Shown here in pieces: positions 1 to 30,159 of a stretch of DNA of 45,823 nt. Under the pieces are notes generated by a model, which was given only the letters and a program-made list of their open reading frames with translations, ran no database searches and was not told the DNA's origin. The first letter of the stretch is position 1. Each line of letters opens with the position of its first letter. The position numbers and the translations under genes are program-made. This DNA comes from Tubiluchus corallicola (taxonomy: Eukaryota; Priapulida; Priapulimorpha; Priapulimorphida; Tubiluchidae), in assembly GCA_030141605.1 (NCBI GenBank), contig JAQGDQ010001345.1:1-45823 (forward strand), written 5' to 3'.

Positions 1-100
1 GCGAGAGAGAGAGAGAGAGAGAGAGAAATAGACGGAGAGAAAGAGGGAGGAAAGAGAGAGAGAGAGAACAAGAGGGAAAGAGACGGAGAGAGAGAGAGAG

Positions 101-162
<62 letters not shown>
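1..162. repeat. (GA)n microsatellite
   Basis: Imperfect GA dinucleotide array at the window's left edge, inside the third intron of the LLTP paralogue. From 163 to 396 is AT-rich sequence with an open frame that I do not consider an exon. Confidence 0.9.
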
Positions 163-396
163 TCATTTTAGACATTTCTGTTTTTGTTTTTCGAATTTAC
201 TATTAATCTGGGCAGCACCAATACTGTCCGGAGCCATACTAGTAGCTTTAGAAAAAATGTTTTCGGTGTCAAAATTTGTGTTAATTTCATGCTTTCTCTG
301 AAAATTATCACTGTAAACTTCAACTTGCTGTTCATTCATGATAAATCTAGTAATAAATTCTAATTCCAAATTCTAAAGTCGACGGGATTGGGTCAC

Positions 397-586
397 CTTT
401 GGCCAGCAAATGTGACGAAACTGTTTAGATCTGAAAATGTCGTTTTGGTTTCCTCGTTTTCGTTCAAGTCCACATTGTTGCTGCTGAACTCCGTTCTCCT
501 TGACGGTTCGTTGAGCGGTGTGACTTTTAGATGGTCAATGGTGGCGCTGTACAGCAGCGCATGCGCATCATCGCCATACTGAATTC
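397..586 (-). CDS. LLTP paralogue exon 3
   Basis: Acceptors at 586 or 592 (TAGCTGCAG), donor AAAG|GTGACC. It encodes an IQYG start, HALLYSATIDHLKVT and a C-terminal part (NENEETKTTFSDLNSFVTF) that diverges from the paralogue while keeping total length through compensating indels. Confidence 0.87.
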
Positions 587-3062
587 CTGCAGCTAAAGGT
601 TAAAATAATTGATATTTTTTGTGCAAGTTAATTAAGATTTCAAAATTTGATAAAATAACTGGGCTAAAGTTTAAAATTCATTGCCACAACCAAGAAATTA
701 GCTCGTTGAAACGGATTAGGGTTAGGGTTGGTTGGGGTTTGACTAGGCTTAAAGTTATGGTTACGGTTAGGGTTTCGTTTTGGTCAGAGTTAGAGTTAGA
801 GTTATGGTTAGAGTTAGGGCTTGGTTAGGCTTAGGGTTAGGGTTACGGTTAAGGTTTGATTATGTTTAGGGTTAGGTTAGGGCTAGGATTTCGTTATGGT
901 TATGTTTTGGTTATGGCTAGAGTTAGGGTTTGGTTAGGCTTAGGGTTTTTCAATTGTGTGGTTTATGGTTAGGTTAGGTTAGGGTTAGGTTAGGGTGAGC
1001 GTTTGAGCTAGGGTTAGGGTTTATAAATTGTGTGGTTTAGGGTTAAGTTAGGGCTACGTTAGGGTTAGGGCATTTAAATTATGTAGTTTAGGGTTAGGGC
1101 ATTTGAATTATGTAGTTTAGGGTTAGGTTAGGTTAGGGTTTGGTTAGTACTAGCGTCAGGGTTAGTGTATATAAATTGTGTGGGGGATTGTAAACTGCTT
1201 CCAATTACAGCCTAAATTACAGCTATTGAGTAAATTTCGCTGTTCAACAATTTTGCAAACTGAATGATGTAACAAAAGTAATTTGGACAGTTAAGTAGTT
1301 AGTCGGTTATGCCACTAGATATTCATCTAATCAATCGTCTAGCAAGTTAACTTGCAAACATTGGCTGTCGTGAAAAGAGGTTATAAAATATGGGGTCGAC
1401 GACAAACCACGACGATGACGACGATGACGACGACAATGACGACAGCAAAAACAGCAACAATTAACGTTGCCTAGTATAAGTCAGCCTTCATGTCAAATGT
1501 TCAGATTAGATCGGATTAAGAGCTTTTATAACTGATTAGAGGTAACAAGTTACATAATGAGCACAATAACCACATGAAATAGTTAAACATTTAATAGGCC
1601 AAATCTTTAAAGGAAAACCAGACGATTGTGTGGACATCAGTTCAAAATAAAGTATGCTCTAAAATATTAAACAGTACAGTAGCTTTTTTAAATCAAAGCT
1701 TGTATTAAATAATAATTACCTCGGATAGTTAAATTTTGTTAAACTTTCAAAGCTACACGCGGCTCAGCGAATCCACTAATACTGGCAATGGCGTCTTTTT
1801 CTCACGTTCGCGTGGAAGACAAATAGGCGCGGTACCATGATAAGCATGATCATGAACTGCAGTGTTCGTTTTTGACGTCAGTGTGACGTAGATCTCATTT
1901 TCGTGACATCACACCAATATTTTATAGCAATGTTCGCTTACGCAAAACGTACTTGATGCGCAGGAAAGATGCCTACCATTGCACAAACTGTGGTTAGTTT
2001 GTGACGTAAGCGATAGCTGTGTTCAGTTGCCGTTAATTAACTTTCTAAGGCAATTATTCAAATATAAGAAACAATTGCTAACTTTTATAGGCAAGAAAAT
2101 GTATATTTTGGAGAGTAAATTTAAATGAGATTGAGTCTAAACAATCGCCAGATTTTCCTTTAATGGCAGTACAGTTAGTATCATTTTATGTATAACACCG
2201 CCATGTTTATTTTAGCCAAGAAGCAATAAAGGAAAAACGACTGAACTTTTTCTTCATTCTTCTTTTTTTGTTTGATTGAATTTAAGCTCACATATTTTGA
2301 TAAAATTCTTCACAAGATCCACCATGTCTGCTTGAACTCAATGATTCTTTATACAAGCTGCACGCGAGGCAAAATGTTAAGTAACAATTTGTTTGACACA
2401 GACCGTTGCTCGTGTGCGCGCTCGATGCTGTTTTACCACTCAATTTTCTGTCTCAGACAAACTCATGCTCCCGTATGCGCGCTCGCTACAACAAGATACA
2501 AAACAGGATCAAGCCAACAAAAGGCGATCGTTTTGCCACGTGTCATGTTAACTGTTGTTACTAATGCACGAGTTACTCCACACGAAAGTTGACGCGTGCG
2601 CGCATACTGTATTTTGTTTGAGACGGTTTTAATCACAATTTGCCGTGTGCGACTAGTATCATGCCTGTATAGTTGCAGTTTGGTACATGGCACACTTTTG
2701 AGATGTTTTTTTAAGTTTACTTTCTCTTTAAACCTACATTGAACCAAGGTTGAATAAATTGACCTGCGTTTTACCAAAAAGAAAGTTTTTCTGACAAAAG
2801 GCAAATTATGAAGCCTTCCTCAGACAGATCCAACCTCCACTGCACCCGTCTTGAATTTTTGCTCGTGACATATTTTAGCGATATTTTAACTTCAAGTAAA
2901 TTTTATCCTTAACTAAATTAGAATATCTATGTTTTGTTTGCCAATAAAAACATTCTTTAATTAATATCACAATTTTACTTTTTATTGTAAATCAAATTGT
3001 CACATATTTCAACTCAACCGTAGTGAAAAAACAGATTTTTTTACCAAATGATTTCAAACCTT

Positions 3063-3142
<80 letters not shown>

Positions 3143-3291
3143 CAGAGGGAGAGAGAGAGAGAGAGTGAGAGAGAGAAAGAAAGAGAGAGGGGGGAGAAGA
3201 AAGAGAGAGAGAGGTAGGAGAAAGAGAAAGAGAGAGAAGAGAGAGAGAGAGAGAGAGGAGAGAGATAAACAGAGAGGAGAGAGAAAGAGAG

Positions 3292-3339
<48 letters not shown>

Positions 3340-6300
3340 TATAGGGTAATTTGGCCCTGTAAAAGGTCAATAAGACTCTCGTACACGACACTTCATCTGA
3401 AAAGTATATCATTGAAAGATGATTTTTCATATACTATCCTATTTTCAGATATTGTAAAAAGTATACATCTAAAACATCAATAATACTTGAAAAGCGATTC
3501 TGGTAGTTAAAGGGTTAAATAAGATTAAAACTTAATTAACGACGGATTGGCCCACTATTGGCCAACTATTGACGACATCACAAACTAACATAATTTTCAG
3601 CAGCATAAATATTCCACGAGCGTGTTACACGTGTTTGCGAAAGTAAAAATTGAAGTACAGTACTACTGTAAGACATTCAAAGATGTGCTAAAACTAAGCA
3701 AGTTTTAAAATAAAAATTCAAATTTCAAATTTACCGCTGTGCTCGCGCAGGAGCTGTCGAATGTGTGTAGTACGTCAGAAACGAACACATCGGAACTAAG
3801 AGGTACAGCAGCTGTTTTTTTTGTGCAATGCGTTTTCGAAATGCAGGCACTAATGCCCGTCTAACTAGCGAATGGTGAAATGCATCTAACTGCAAAGAAC
3901 TAGTGGCGTGAACGTGAAATTGTGTTTGTGTGGTAATAATTCTTTCACGTAAGTCATTTTTGAAAAAATAGAATGTTTGCCTATAAAGAATAATAAACAT
4001 AGAATTTCTTAACATAATAATACAGGTGTCGCAACCATAGAGGACACGACACAATAGTACAGGTTGTTTCATAAATCCCTCACTGATTTGATTTTCAATT
4101 TTATTTGCGTTTGTATCGGATGGCGAAGAAAAAATGTTCCGAAGTTTAAACTACAATAATATTAGAGGCAAGTACCCAACGAAGTCCACCACAAACTGTT
4201 CGCCACAAACTAACGCAAATGAACTGAAAGGTACAGCACCTGTTTTTGTGCAATTTGTTTCTAAAATACAGGCGATAGCGCCCGTCTAACTAGCGAATGG
4301 CGAAACGCATGTAACAGCGAAGAACTGTGTGGTAATAATTCTCATTGTTGAAAAAATAGTATGTTTCCTTTCAATATTTTATAGAGTAAATTGTTTTGAC
4401 ATACAATCTGAGATTTGATCTGGTTTTGCTTTAAGTCTGGCTTATATTAAGAGCCTTATAATATACAAATGTTATAATTATGTATATTATCGTAAGAAGT
4501 TAAACGATTTCTCTCGTGTATTAGTATAATAACACTAATAACACTAGAATCTCATGAAGACAACAAACTTTTGAAGAGCAACTCACGTCCGATACAGTCC
4601 AGGTGAACATCACAGGTTGTTCTGAACTTTAGATTTTGTGAACCCCATAAATTGACCTCATTTTCAAACTTGTATTGCAATGTCTCTGTTGTCTGGAAGA
4701 ACACTGTTGTTAATTACACGGGTTCTGAACTTGTCACAACTAAATTCGTTTAAACAACCGAGTTTGGCAGGAAACAAAGCAAACAACGATTTGGGTTTAC
4801 ATCTTAAATTTCCTCTTGTTACTTAGAGACAGTTTCAGTCAGAAATTATGCCTTTGCCTTTAATTACTATTGTCATTGTTGTAGTTTGGTGGCTGAATTT
4901 TATTTTATTTTATTTCGTAATTTTCATAGTACAATAAATGATTGACAAGGTAGATGAAAAGTGAAATAACATAATAAATGACTACTATAAAAACACTGCT
5001 AATTAAAACAAAGTGATGATAATTGTGAAATTCATGTTTAAAGTTGTAGATCACTCACTTTGTAGAACAAGAATAAAAAACTCTACTACATATTTGCACA
5101 AAAAAGTGTTTATTAAACTACATACACATAAGTAGCATGACTGCTGCACTGAACACTGAGCGTTAGAGTGTCCTGCACTGAACACTGAGAATGAGAGTGT
5201 CCTGCACTGAACACTGAGAGTTAGACAGTGACTAGAAAGTAAATCAGGCAGTATAGGTGACTTATGCAAACTTGGCTTCACAAAAACCATTACTTTGAAA
5301 TAGGGAGAGATCCAGTGAATGCATCGTACAATTATACTGGGAGTAAGTAGCTGGTAAAATGTAACAGGATTAGTTCATAGATGGCAGCACCTAATTAAAA
5401 TGTACAATTACAACTTCCACAATAATAATATAAGTAGAAGATTACGATAAAAAACACAAAGAACTAAAGTAGCTGCTTACAAGTGTCTGTTAAAAAGTAA
5501 AAATTTACTAAAATCAACATGATATAGCCGTTTTCTAAATAATTTTCCGTTGCCATAATTTAAAGTTGGAGCATCATTCACATGTGATGGTACTTTATTC
5601 CATAAACTTACAATTCTGTTGCTGAAGAAATGTTTGAAGCAATTAAGTAAGCTTTTTTTCCACTTGTAATTAGTTTGTATCAGTTTGTCTGCGTGGCACA
5701 GGAGAAACCCATGTAATTCGCAGTTTTTCTTTATACGTGTAGAAAATTTTAATTAATGTAAGACTAAAGACATTTTGTAATAATAATTACTTAAATTCCG
5801 AGAGTCCCACCAGGCGCCGCTAGAACGTTTTTCCCGCATGCTGTTTGGTCACAATTTCGAAAAAATCGCGAGTTGGGTCCGGGAAAACGCCTGTTGCGGG
5901 ACCCCGTGGCCCTCTCGGGAACTCTAAATATGCCTACTACACCCACCGCTGAACGGGCTATCTATCCATACCCAGCACCCCCCTCGGCCCGTTCCCGTTC
6001 TCTACATCTCAGCCGTATAACTTTTGCAAAAAACGGCCCAAAAAGGGCCATTTTTGGAGGTTTTTCGCCCCCCGTTCCTCCCGGTGGGCCCAATTCGAAA
6101 AATAAACCATCAATGGCACGATACTAGATCGAGACCTTTCTTTTGATATATAGATCACCGCAAATGGTGCCCTCGTCGGAGCTGTAGCCTCGAATCTTAT
6201 ATATATATATATATACCAAGAATATTAATATAAGAGTATAGATTAAAAAATGGACAAAGTTTATTTTCAAATTTCTTTTGTGTCAGTTCAGATTGTAGAT

Positions 6301-6473
6301 TGATTTTTAAACAGTATTTAGTTAAACATTACAGTTACCACAAATATAAAATGCCTTACCTTACACTTTAACTTGACTAGTAAATGTCCAGGTGATTGCG
6401 AAATTAGCTGCGACGTTACTGTCGCCAGCAATAATGTTGCTGTCGTAAGCACCGCAAGCATGAGACCCTTCAT
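397..6473 (-). CDS. Tandem paralogue of the LLTP gene, exons 1-3 only (partial at window edge)
   Basis: Join (minus strand): 6473-6360, 4692-4587, 586-397; the gene continues beyond base 1. Exon 1 (38 codons) begins MKGLMLAVLTTATLLLATVT, a signal peptide. Exon 2 (106 nt) encodes TTETLQYKFENEVNLWGSQ and ends CDVHLDCIG. Exon 3 (190 nt, same tandem acceptor pair) encodes an IQYG start, LLYSATIDHLKVTPLNEPS and a variable acidic end. Exons 2 and 3 have the same lengths and phases as in the downstream gene, and part of exon 3 is nearly identical. It is head-to-tail with the complete gene, with its start codon 2.85 kb beyond the other's stop. Exons 4 onward are not in the window. Confidence 0.85.
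712..1180 (+). repeat. Degenerate telomere-like (TTAGGG) tract
   Basis: Roughly 470 bp of GGTTAGGGTTAGG-type sequence with many variants (GGTTTGG, GAGTTAG, GGTTACG), in intron 2 of the LLTP paralogue. Confidence 0.85.
1611..2158. mobile_element. TTAA-flanked MITE, family T1 (piggyBac-like)
   Basis: 548 bp bounded by TTAA (1607-1610, 2159-2162). Terminal inverted repeats: AGGAAAACCAGACGATTGTG on the left, and AGGAAAATCTGGCGATTGTT on the reverse of the right end. No coding capacity. Near-full copy at 29645-30152. Confidence 0.75.
2163..3060. other. Intronic AT-rich stretch without recognised feature
   Basis: Overlapping open frames on both strands between 2272 and 2804 show no recognisable domain or coding bias, so I read this as intron of the LLTP paralogue. 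Confidence 0.4.
3064..3337. repeat. Compound (TA)n(GA)n microsatellite
   Basis: About 50 bp of TA repeats followed by ~225 bp of imperfect GA repeats. Confidence 0.92.
3412..4432 (+). mobile_element. Two partial copies of TTAA MITE family T3
   Basis: Sequence shared with the full T3 copy at 15223-15804, e.g. GATGATTTTTCATATACTA near the left end and CCCGTCTAACTAGCGAATGG in the middle. The second, overlapping partial copy (~4150-4432) retains the right terminus GGTTTTGCTTTAA. Confidence 0.65.
4587..4692 (-). CDS. LLTP paralogue exon 2
   Basis: Acceptor CTTCCAG, donor GGAC|GTGAGT. 106 nt, matching exon 2 of the complete gene residue for residue at most positions, with the pair CDVHLDC conserved. 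Confidence 0.87.
5795..6200. other. GC-rich island with C-runs, origin unknown
   Basis: Markedly GC-rich compared with the ~35% GC around it, with runs such as GGCCCGTTCCCG and TTTTCGCCCCCCGTTCCTCC. An 84-codon frame (5873-6127) resembles nothing I know. It sits in intron 1 of the LLTP paralogue and may be an inserted repeat of another base composition. Confidence 0.5.
6360..6473 (-). CDS. LLTP paralogue exon 1 (signal peptide)
   Basis: The start codon is the reverse complement of CAT at 6471-6473. Donor AAG|GTAAGG, phase 0. The hydrophobic core LLLATVTS resembles that of the downstream gene. Confidence 0.85.
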
Positions 6474-6563
6474 TTTGTCACCTGCTCAGACTCAGAAGTT
6501 TAAGAGAAATTCAAAGTTACAGAGTAAAATAAGCCAATCTTTGTAAATGCACCTTAGTTCACT

Positions 6564-6576
6564 GGTTCTTTGACCT
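6564..6576. promoter_or_regulatory. DR1-like nuclear-receptor motif upstream of the LLTP paralogue
   Basis: GGTTCTTTGACCT (minus strand AGGTCAAAGAACC) lies about 90-100 nt upstream of the start codon. One half site is perfect (AGGTCA) and the other is imperfect. DR1 elements control MTP and apoB in vertebrates, so the position is suggestive, but it may be chance. Confidence 0.25.
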
Positions 6577-6839
6577 CATTCTGTGCACAGGTATTATTCC
6601 AGTGGCCTTTGTTTTGTTTAGTATAAACGGTGGTGCTTTTACACTTGTCTCGCCTGCCTTGTGAATTATTCTGTGCTGTTACACTCTGTGAAGGGGAAAC
6701 AGGGGTATGTGAGGCTCAGTGGTAAACTTTTGTCAAAGAATGTGTGACTTTTGTGTATTTTGGTTTTACAGAAATAACAAGTCACTCAGTATTTTGGCTT
6801 TATTTTTTTGGTTATCGCTTAGACATAGAAAAATATAAC

Positions 6840-7290
6840 AAAGAAATTTGCAGTTGGCAGTAACGCTGTATAAAACGTATAAATTTAAACTCCCGCGATG
6901 ACCGTTAGGCGCAGCCATTTTCACGACAGGTCATTTGAAACAAGTTTAGATAACATTTTGTAAACTTTGAAAAAATAACCAGAGCATTCGTAGCGCACAA
7001 GTCACTAACTAAATAAAATTTTGAATTACTGTATCTTGTCAATAAGATTAAAATTACGTTTTTTGGCTAGTGAGTGGCGCACCCTGGAGGGTGTGTCAGC
7101 GACATTTTATCATTTGGCCCAAACATTTTAAATTATTAGTCTAGTTGCATAAGTTTTACCAGCAGGTAAGTGAAATGCTAAGTAATATAGATTTGCATGG
7201 AAAACTTTTGAGACATAATTTAACATTTCCTTTTCTTCCGCTGATTTACGTTTGCCTAGTGACGTCATGTAATGGCGCGGTCAGAACAGT
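6840..7290 (+). mobile_element. Interspersed repeat family T4
   Basis: Blocks such as AACRCTGTATAAAACNTA and GTCATTTGAAACAA recur in the same order at 41560-41880. No termini are clear. Confidence 0.45.
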
Positions 7291-7737
7291 ATTGTGGGAG
7301 ATTTAAAATAAAAACAAAAAGAAATTCCTTTCAAGACGAATGCGATATACGCATAAAATTGCCGTAAAGTAATATAATTTTTTAAGGCGATTTTTCTGAA
7401 ACCTACTTCAGATATCCCTTGTCTTGTCCTTTGTAACATTAACACTGTTTTTGATGCTGTGACATTGATATTTGATTAGATAAAATCACTAATGTATCGA
7501 TTATGACCTTCACCCAATGTTCCCGTACACAGATTAGGTCGATAAATTACACACACATATATACAATTATACGTGTGTATATTTGACCAACAGCTAATTA
7601 ACACTGGTTCAATATGGCTAACCGAAGTCTAGTTTATCCAGAGTAGAAACAAGTCGTAGATTGATAGACAAGCACAACAAGCTTTTCAAAGACCAATAGC
7701 TAATTTCTGTTTATTTCTCGTGTTTAAAGGAAAAGAC

Positions 7738-8200
7738 AAGCTTTCTGAGAAGGTAGGTTTATTTCAATGTACGCGAGAAATATTAGAATGATTTACAAAT
7801 AAAAATGCAATAAGCCCTTGGTGTAATTAGTAAAATTGAAGCCGCGATCGTTTCAAGCTTGGGCGCTCCAATTCTTAAAGTCCATTTTGTCCACCAATGA
7901 CGTCATTCTTCGACTGCACAAAAGCTACAATACACCGTCAAAAGTTCTTACAAAAATTTAATTGCAAATTTTGCTATGCTTTTGCATGAACACAAGGCAA
8001 GCAGCAGGAGTTTGAATTATTTTAATCAGTGAGCGCTTATGGGAAGCCACGAATTCCACCAATTACGTCATAATTTTCAAGTGAATGACGGCTACCAAAA
8101 CTTCTATACAACGGTAGTGTAAATTAAGTTTTCATTTTATAAATTTTGCAATTTTTTGCTATATTTTTCTACGTTTGAGTGATAGAAGTAAACGTATAGA
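7738..8200 (+). mobile_element. TTAA MITE family T2, right end degraded
   Basis: Left end TTAA (7734-7737) then AGGAAAAGACAAGCTTTCTG, and the internal CCAATGACGTCATTC motif shared with copies at 20223-20777 and 22341-22864. It lies between the two LLTP genes. Confidence 0.6.
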
Positions 8201-8234
8201 AGTCAGAATCCCCATTTTTTAAGATTTAAAATTG

Positions 8235-8410
8235 AAGTCTCAATTTTTTTATTTCTCACAGAGCTTTCGTCCTTCACGGACTTCATCAGATGAAATCTAC
8301 TTGTATAACCTTACTTGAAGGACGTATTTCCAAGAGGTCTTTCAAGATCCTAGGCCACACAAGTACATTTCAGCTGGAAAGTTCTGTGAAAAATAATTTT
8401 TTTGAGACTT
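8235..8410. repeat. Foldback element with asymmetric hairpin
   Basis: The left arm AAGTCTCAATTTTTTTATTT is the inverse of the right arm (AAGTCTCAAAAAAATTATTT read on the minus strand). Inner segments also pair (CAGATGAAATCTACTTGTA against CAGCTGAAATGTACTTGTG). The left arm alone contains a further small hairpin at 8265-8289. Confidence 0.7.
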
Positions 8411-8439
8411 AATGGGCACTTTGACTTCAAAGTTAAACA

Positions 8440-8770
8440 GATAAAAATTCAAATCTCAATTTTACCGTTGTGCTTACACATGAGCTGTCGAATGTGTGTA
8501 GTTCGTCACAAACTAACATATCTGAACTAAGAGGCATCGCACCTGTTTTCTGTGCAATGCGTTTCAGAAACACAGGAGCTACTGCCCGTCTAACTAGCAA
8601 ATGGCGAAATGCATGAGACAGTGAAGAACTAATGGCGCGAACTTGAAATTGTGTTTGTGTGGCAAAAATTCTTTCACGTAAGTCGTTTTTGAAAATAATA
8701 GTATGTTTTCTTTCAGTGTTTCAAAGAGTAGATTGTTTTGAATAGTTCAAGATTGGGTCCGGTTTTGGTT
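8440..8770 (+). mobile_element. TTAA MITE family T3, partial copy
   Basis: Shares GCTGTCGAATGTGTGTAGTT, CCCGTCTAACTAGCAAATGG and GATTGGGTCCGGTTTTG with the full copy at 15223-15804. Confidence 0.65.
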
Positions 8771-9319
8771 TAGGTTACACTGAACCTGATTGGTAATTGC
8801 TCGGGCAACCGACGGAAAGACTGCTTTTAAATCTGTGCTAGTTCAGCGTCTCGTCTTAAAGATGCTTCTTGATGATGAAATAAGAATGCTGGGTGCAGGT
8901 CTATACACGCTTGTTGTTATACGAGTTGCGTAAAAATGATAAATATTTGATGCCTAATCCAGGATGCGTTCATTTTACAGTTACTTCAGGCTTTTAATGT
9001 TTTGTAAGTTTCATAGATGTTTTAAAAATTTTAAAAGAAATTTGAAGACGTTTTGCTTGTAGAAATGAAAATATATTTTAAAACTCTTTCAACAATAGAT
9101 CACTATTGAAGACAAACAAGGATGTTTAATTTAAAATTTATTTCTTTTACTTGTGACAGAAAGTCTCAAATGACTATAAAAACTACACGTCTACAATAAA
9201 ATATTTACACTTTTAAAAACGAAAACAGGTCCTATGGAAGATATCTAGACATTAAAAAGGCACACAATAGCACGAAGTTATTACGAAATTATTTTAATAC
9301 TGTTAGATAGGCAACTATA

Positions 9320-27242
<17,923 letters not shown>

Positions 27243-28380
27243 TCTTGGGACTAGTATAGATATTTAATACACGAACTATATGCTAAAGTAAAATACGTCT
27301 GATTCTGAAATTGCTTGTTCTTTCACTCGCACATCGTTTGGTGACTTTGTTTACACCTTTTCAGCTGGGACCTTCTGCTACTTTTATATACCTGTCCTGG
27401 TCTGCCGCAGGGAAGTGGCAGCTCCAAGGACAATCAGTTTTATGGGTAAGTCAATTTAACCACCGGAAACCGGATTTACTCTCCTTAAAGGAAACTTTGA
27501 TAGCGCCAATGCAGAAAATAGGTCAGAATACTAAAGATATTCTTATCATACATCATTATAGTCTGTCGGTTTCCTAAATTAAGAAGTTAAGGCACAACAC
27601 CCCCCTCCCCACCCTGCTTTGCGCCCCTTGCATCCTGGACTACGTCACGGTTCAGTGTAAATCCCGACGCTTTTCTTTTAGCTGTAAATCGAAGCGGTCA
27701 CGATTTGTTGCAAATGGACAAATAATCATACCTGACAATCAAAAGAAACTGTTCTAGTTGAACAAGTAAGTTCAAATGTGCATTTCCTCTGTTGTATAAT
27801 GACCACAGAGTCGTGTGGTTTGAACAACACGTAATTTTCTCAGTTCTGGGAAGCAGAAAAAGGTCACTAAACAAATTTTCTTATATTTTGTGTTTTGTTT
27901 GGTGCGCCAAAATTTATTTATATAAAATCTGATTACTTTTGCAATTTCGTCAAATCAAATCAATTTATTTCACTCCAGCAATACATATAAAATACGTCAA
28001 CATTCAATATAATGAGAAAAAACAGCATACTAGGTAAAAAAATCATTAACGATGTTTTTCATAAACTCAGAGAGGTCATCCATCCAGTGGCATTCTCTTC
28101 AAATTGTTGCAGAACTGCATAAAGTCTACTAAACGTTTTGCTAATCGATTGTACGTGTAATTGTATATTGAATTGTAAACTGAATTAGCTTGAATTTTGG
28201 ACTTTTGAATTAGACACCTGTTGCTGAGCAGTGATACTTTTGTGTAACTAATAAGATCATGTACATTGATAATTGTTTCTGGTATCACTTCTGTACTCTG
28301 TGAGCTTTGTATATTTCAATTTTAAGTGTTAACTAATGAATTACTTGTGTTTTTGAATTAACTATTTATGTAACTATATT
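27243..28380. other. 5' flank of the LLTP gene and intergenic sequence
   Basis: Contains the TATA box at 27381-27390 and, at 27950-28290, a minus-strand AT-rich segment resembling a retroelement 3' end (TTTATTTCACTCCAGCAATA). No supported gene. Confidence 0.4.
27381..27390 (-). promoter_or_regulatory. TATA box of the LLTP gene
   Basis: The minus strand reads GTATATAAAAG about 140 nt upstream of the start codon. A start site ~30 nt downstream would give a 5' UTR of roughly 110 nt. The motif is seen; the role is inferred. Confidence 0.55.
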
Positions 28381-28398
28381 CTTGATAACCAGTTGTAC

Positions 28399-28399
<1 letters not shown>

Positions 28400-28456
<57 letters not shown>
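28400..28456. repeat. (TA)n(TG)n microsatellite
   Basis: A short TA run followed by ~23 TG units. Confidence 0.93.
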
Positions 28457-28457
<1 letters not shown>

Positions 28458-28879
28458 CTCAACTAAAATGTTTTTATTGCACAGTGGAAAAACTCCGATC
28501 AGTAATATTACTGTATGTTGATCCACTTAAAATAAATAAAAAATATATAAAACAAATAATGAAGTCAAATTAACCAAATAACTGAATTGCTGCATGAATC
28601 TTGAAAGCTTTTCTTGTTAAGGAAACAGTGAATGAAAGAATGGTTAGGGTTAGTAGACATGATGGAATGGAAAAATAGTAAGATTAGGGATAGGAAAAAA
28701 AGAAGGGAGGGGAGGATGAGTGAATGAAAGAATGGTTATTTTATTTATCAGAACTTTTTTTAATGCAAATTTTATTATTTACTAAAACATCCATTTTATT
28801 TTTATTTTTATTTACTAATAGAAATTCTGTATTATGTGTGTGAATGTTTTATGGCAATAAACTTAACGTCAACTCAAAC

Positions 28880-29190
28880 TAGAGCAAAACCGGACCCAAT
28901 CTTAAACTGTAGGTCAAAACAATCTACACTTTAAATTATTGAAAGGAAACATATTATTTTTAAAGAATGACTTCTCAAAGAACTATTACCACACAAACAC
29001 AATTTCACTTTCGCGCTACTAGTTCTTCTCTGTTACTTGTATTTCACCATTCGCTAGTTAGAGGGACTCTAGCGTCTGCATTACGGAAACTCGTTGCACA
29101 AAAAACAGTGCTCTACCTCTGTTGTGTTAGTTTGTGACGAACTGCACATGTTCGACAACTCATGCATGAGCACAGCGGTAAATTTGAAAT
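28880..29190 (-). mobile_element. TTAA MITE family T3, partial inverted copy
   Basis: The reverse strand carries GATTGGGTCCGGTTTTGC and the CACAAACACAATTTCAC region of family T3. Confidence 0.65.
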
Positions 29191-29644
29191 TTGAAAAATC
29201 ACCCTGTTTTCCTCACGTCTGAGGAGTGAAACGAACTCAGGAACTTAGAAAAGTAAGTTCAGGGCACCTAGTAGCTTATTGTTCGTAATTATCCTTCTAT
29301 CAATAAAGCAGTAGTTTAATTAATTATTATCTTTGGTAACTTGATATATTTGCCACAAAATACTAGCATAACCAGTGACAGTAAATGCTTAAAATTTGTG
29401 GCTGTAAGGTTTGTTTACGTTTCGTGGTCAAAGAGTGCAAGGTGGGTCTTGTGAGGTGACGTCACGCTATTGTCCTGCACTAATGGTTATTCTTCAGATG
29501 TTCCTGGACTAAACAATCTAGTTGAACATGCTCTGCATTTTGTAAATTAGCATCTCGTAGTGATGACGTCACTGGTGACGTGCGTTGCTGTTTACGCCAG
29601 TACCAGTTATCATACAGTTAGATGGTTGAGGAACTTACCTTTAA

Positions 29645-30152
29645 GGAAAAACCGCTTGATTGTGTAAACACGAGTTTAGAATAAAGAATGCTCTAAAATA
29701 TTGAAAACTACGATAGCTTATTTTAAATCAAAGCTTAGATTAAATAATAATTACCTCGGATAATCAAAATTTGTTGAACTTTCAAAGCTATGCGCGGCTC
29801 AGTGAATCTATTAAGATTGGCAACGGCGCCTTTTTGCCGCTTTCGCGTGGCCGGCAAATAGAAGGCGGTACCATGATAACCATGACAATGAACTACAGTG
29901 TTAGTTTCTGACGTTATATGACGCAGAGCACATCTTCGTGACATCATGCGTAGACAAGGGAAGATGTCTATCATTGGACAAACTGTAGATAGATTCTGAC
30001 GTAAGCAATAGCTGTGTTCGGTTGCCGTTATTTAACCTCTAAGCCAATTATTCAAATATAAGAAACTTTGTTAACTTTTATAAGCAAGAAAATGTATATT
30101 TTGGACAGCAAATTAAAATGATATTGAGTCTAAACAATCATCCGGTCTTCCT
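29645..30152 (+). mobile_element. TTAA MITE family T1, near-full copy
   Basis: TTAA at 29641-29644 and 30153-30156. Left end GGAAAAACCGCTTGATTGTG; right end AACAATCATCCGGTCTTCC. Parallels 1611-2158 throughout. Confidence 0.75.
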
Positions 30153-30159
30153 TTAAAAT

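Noticed and set aside
163-369. 68-codon minus-strand frame next to exon 3 of the LLTP paralogue
   Set aside because: It bears no resemblance to exon 4 of the complete gene, and the real exon 4 probably lies off the window. Treated as intron.
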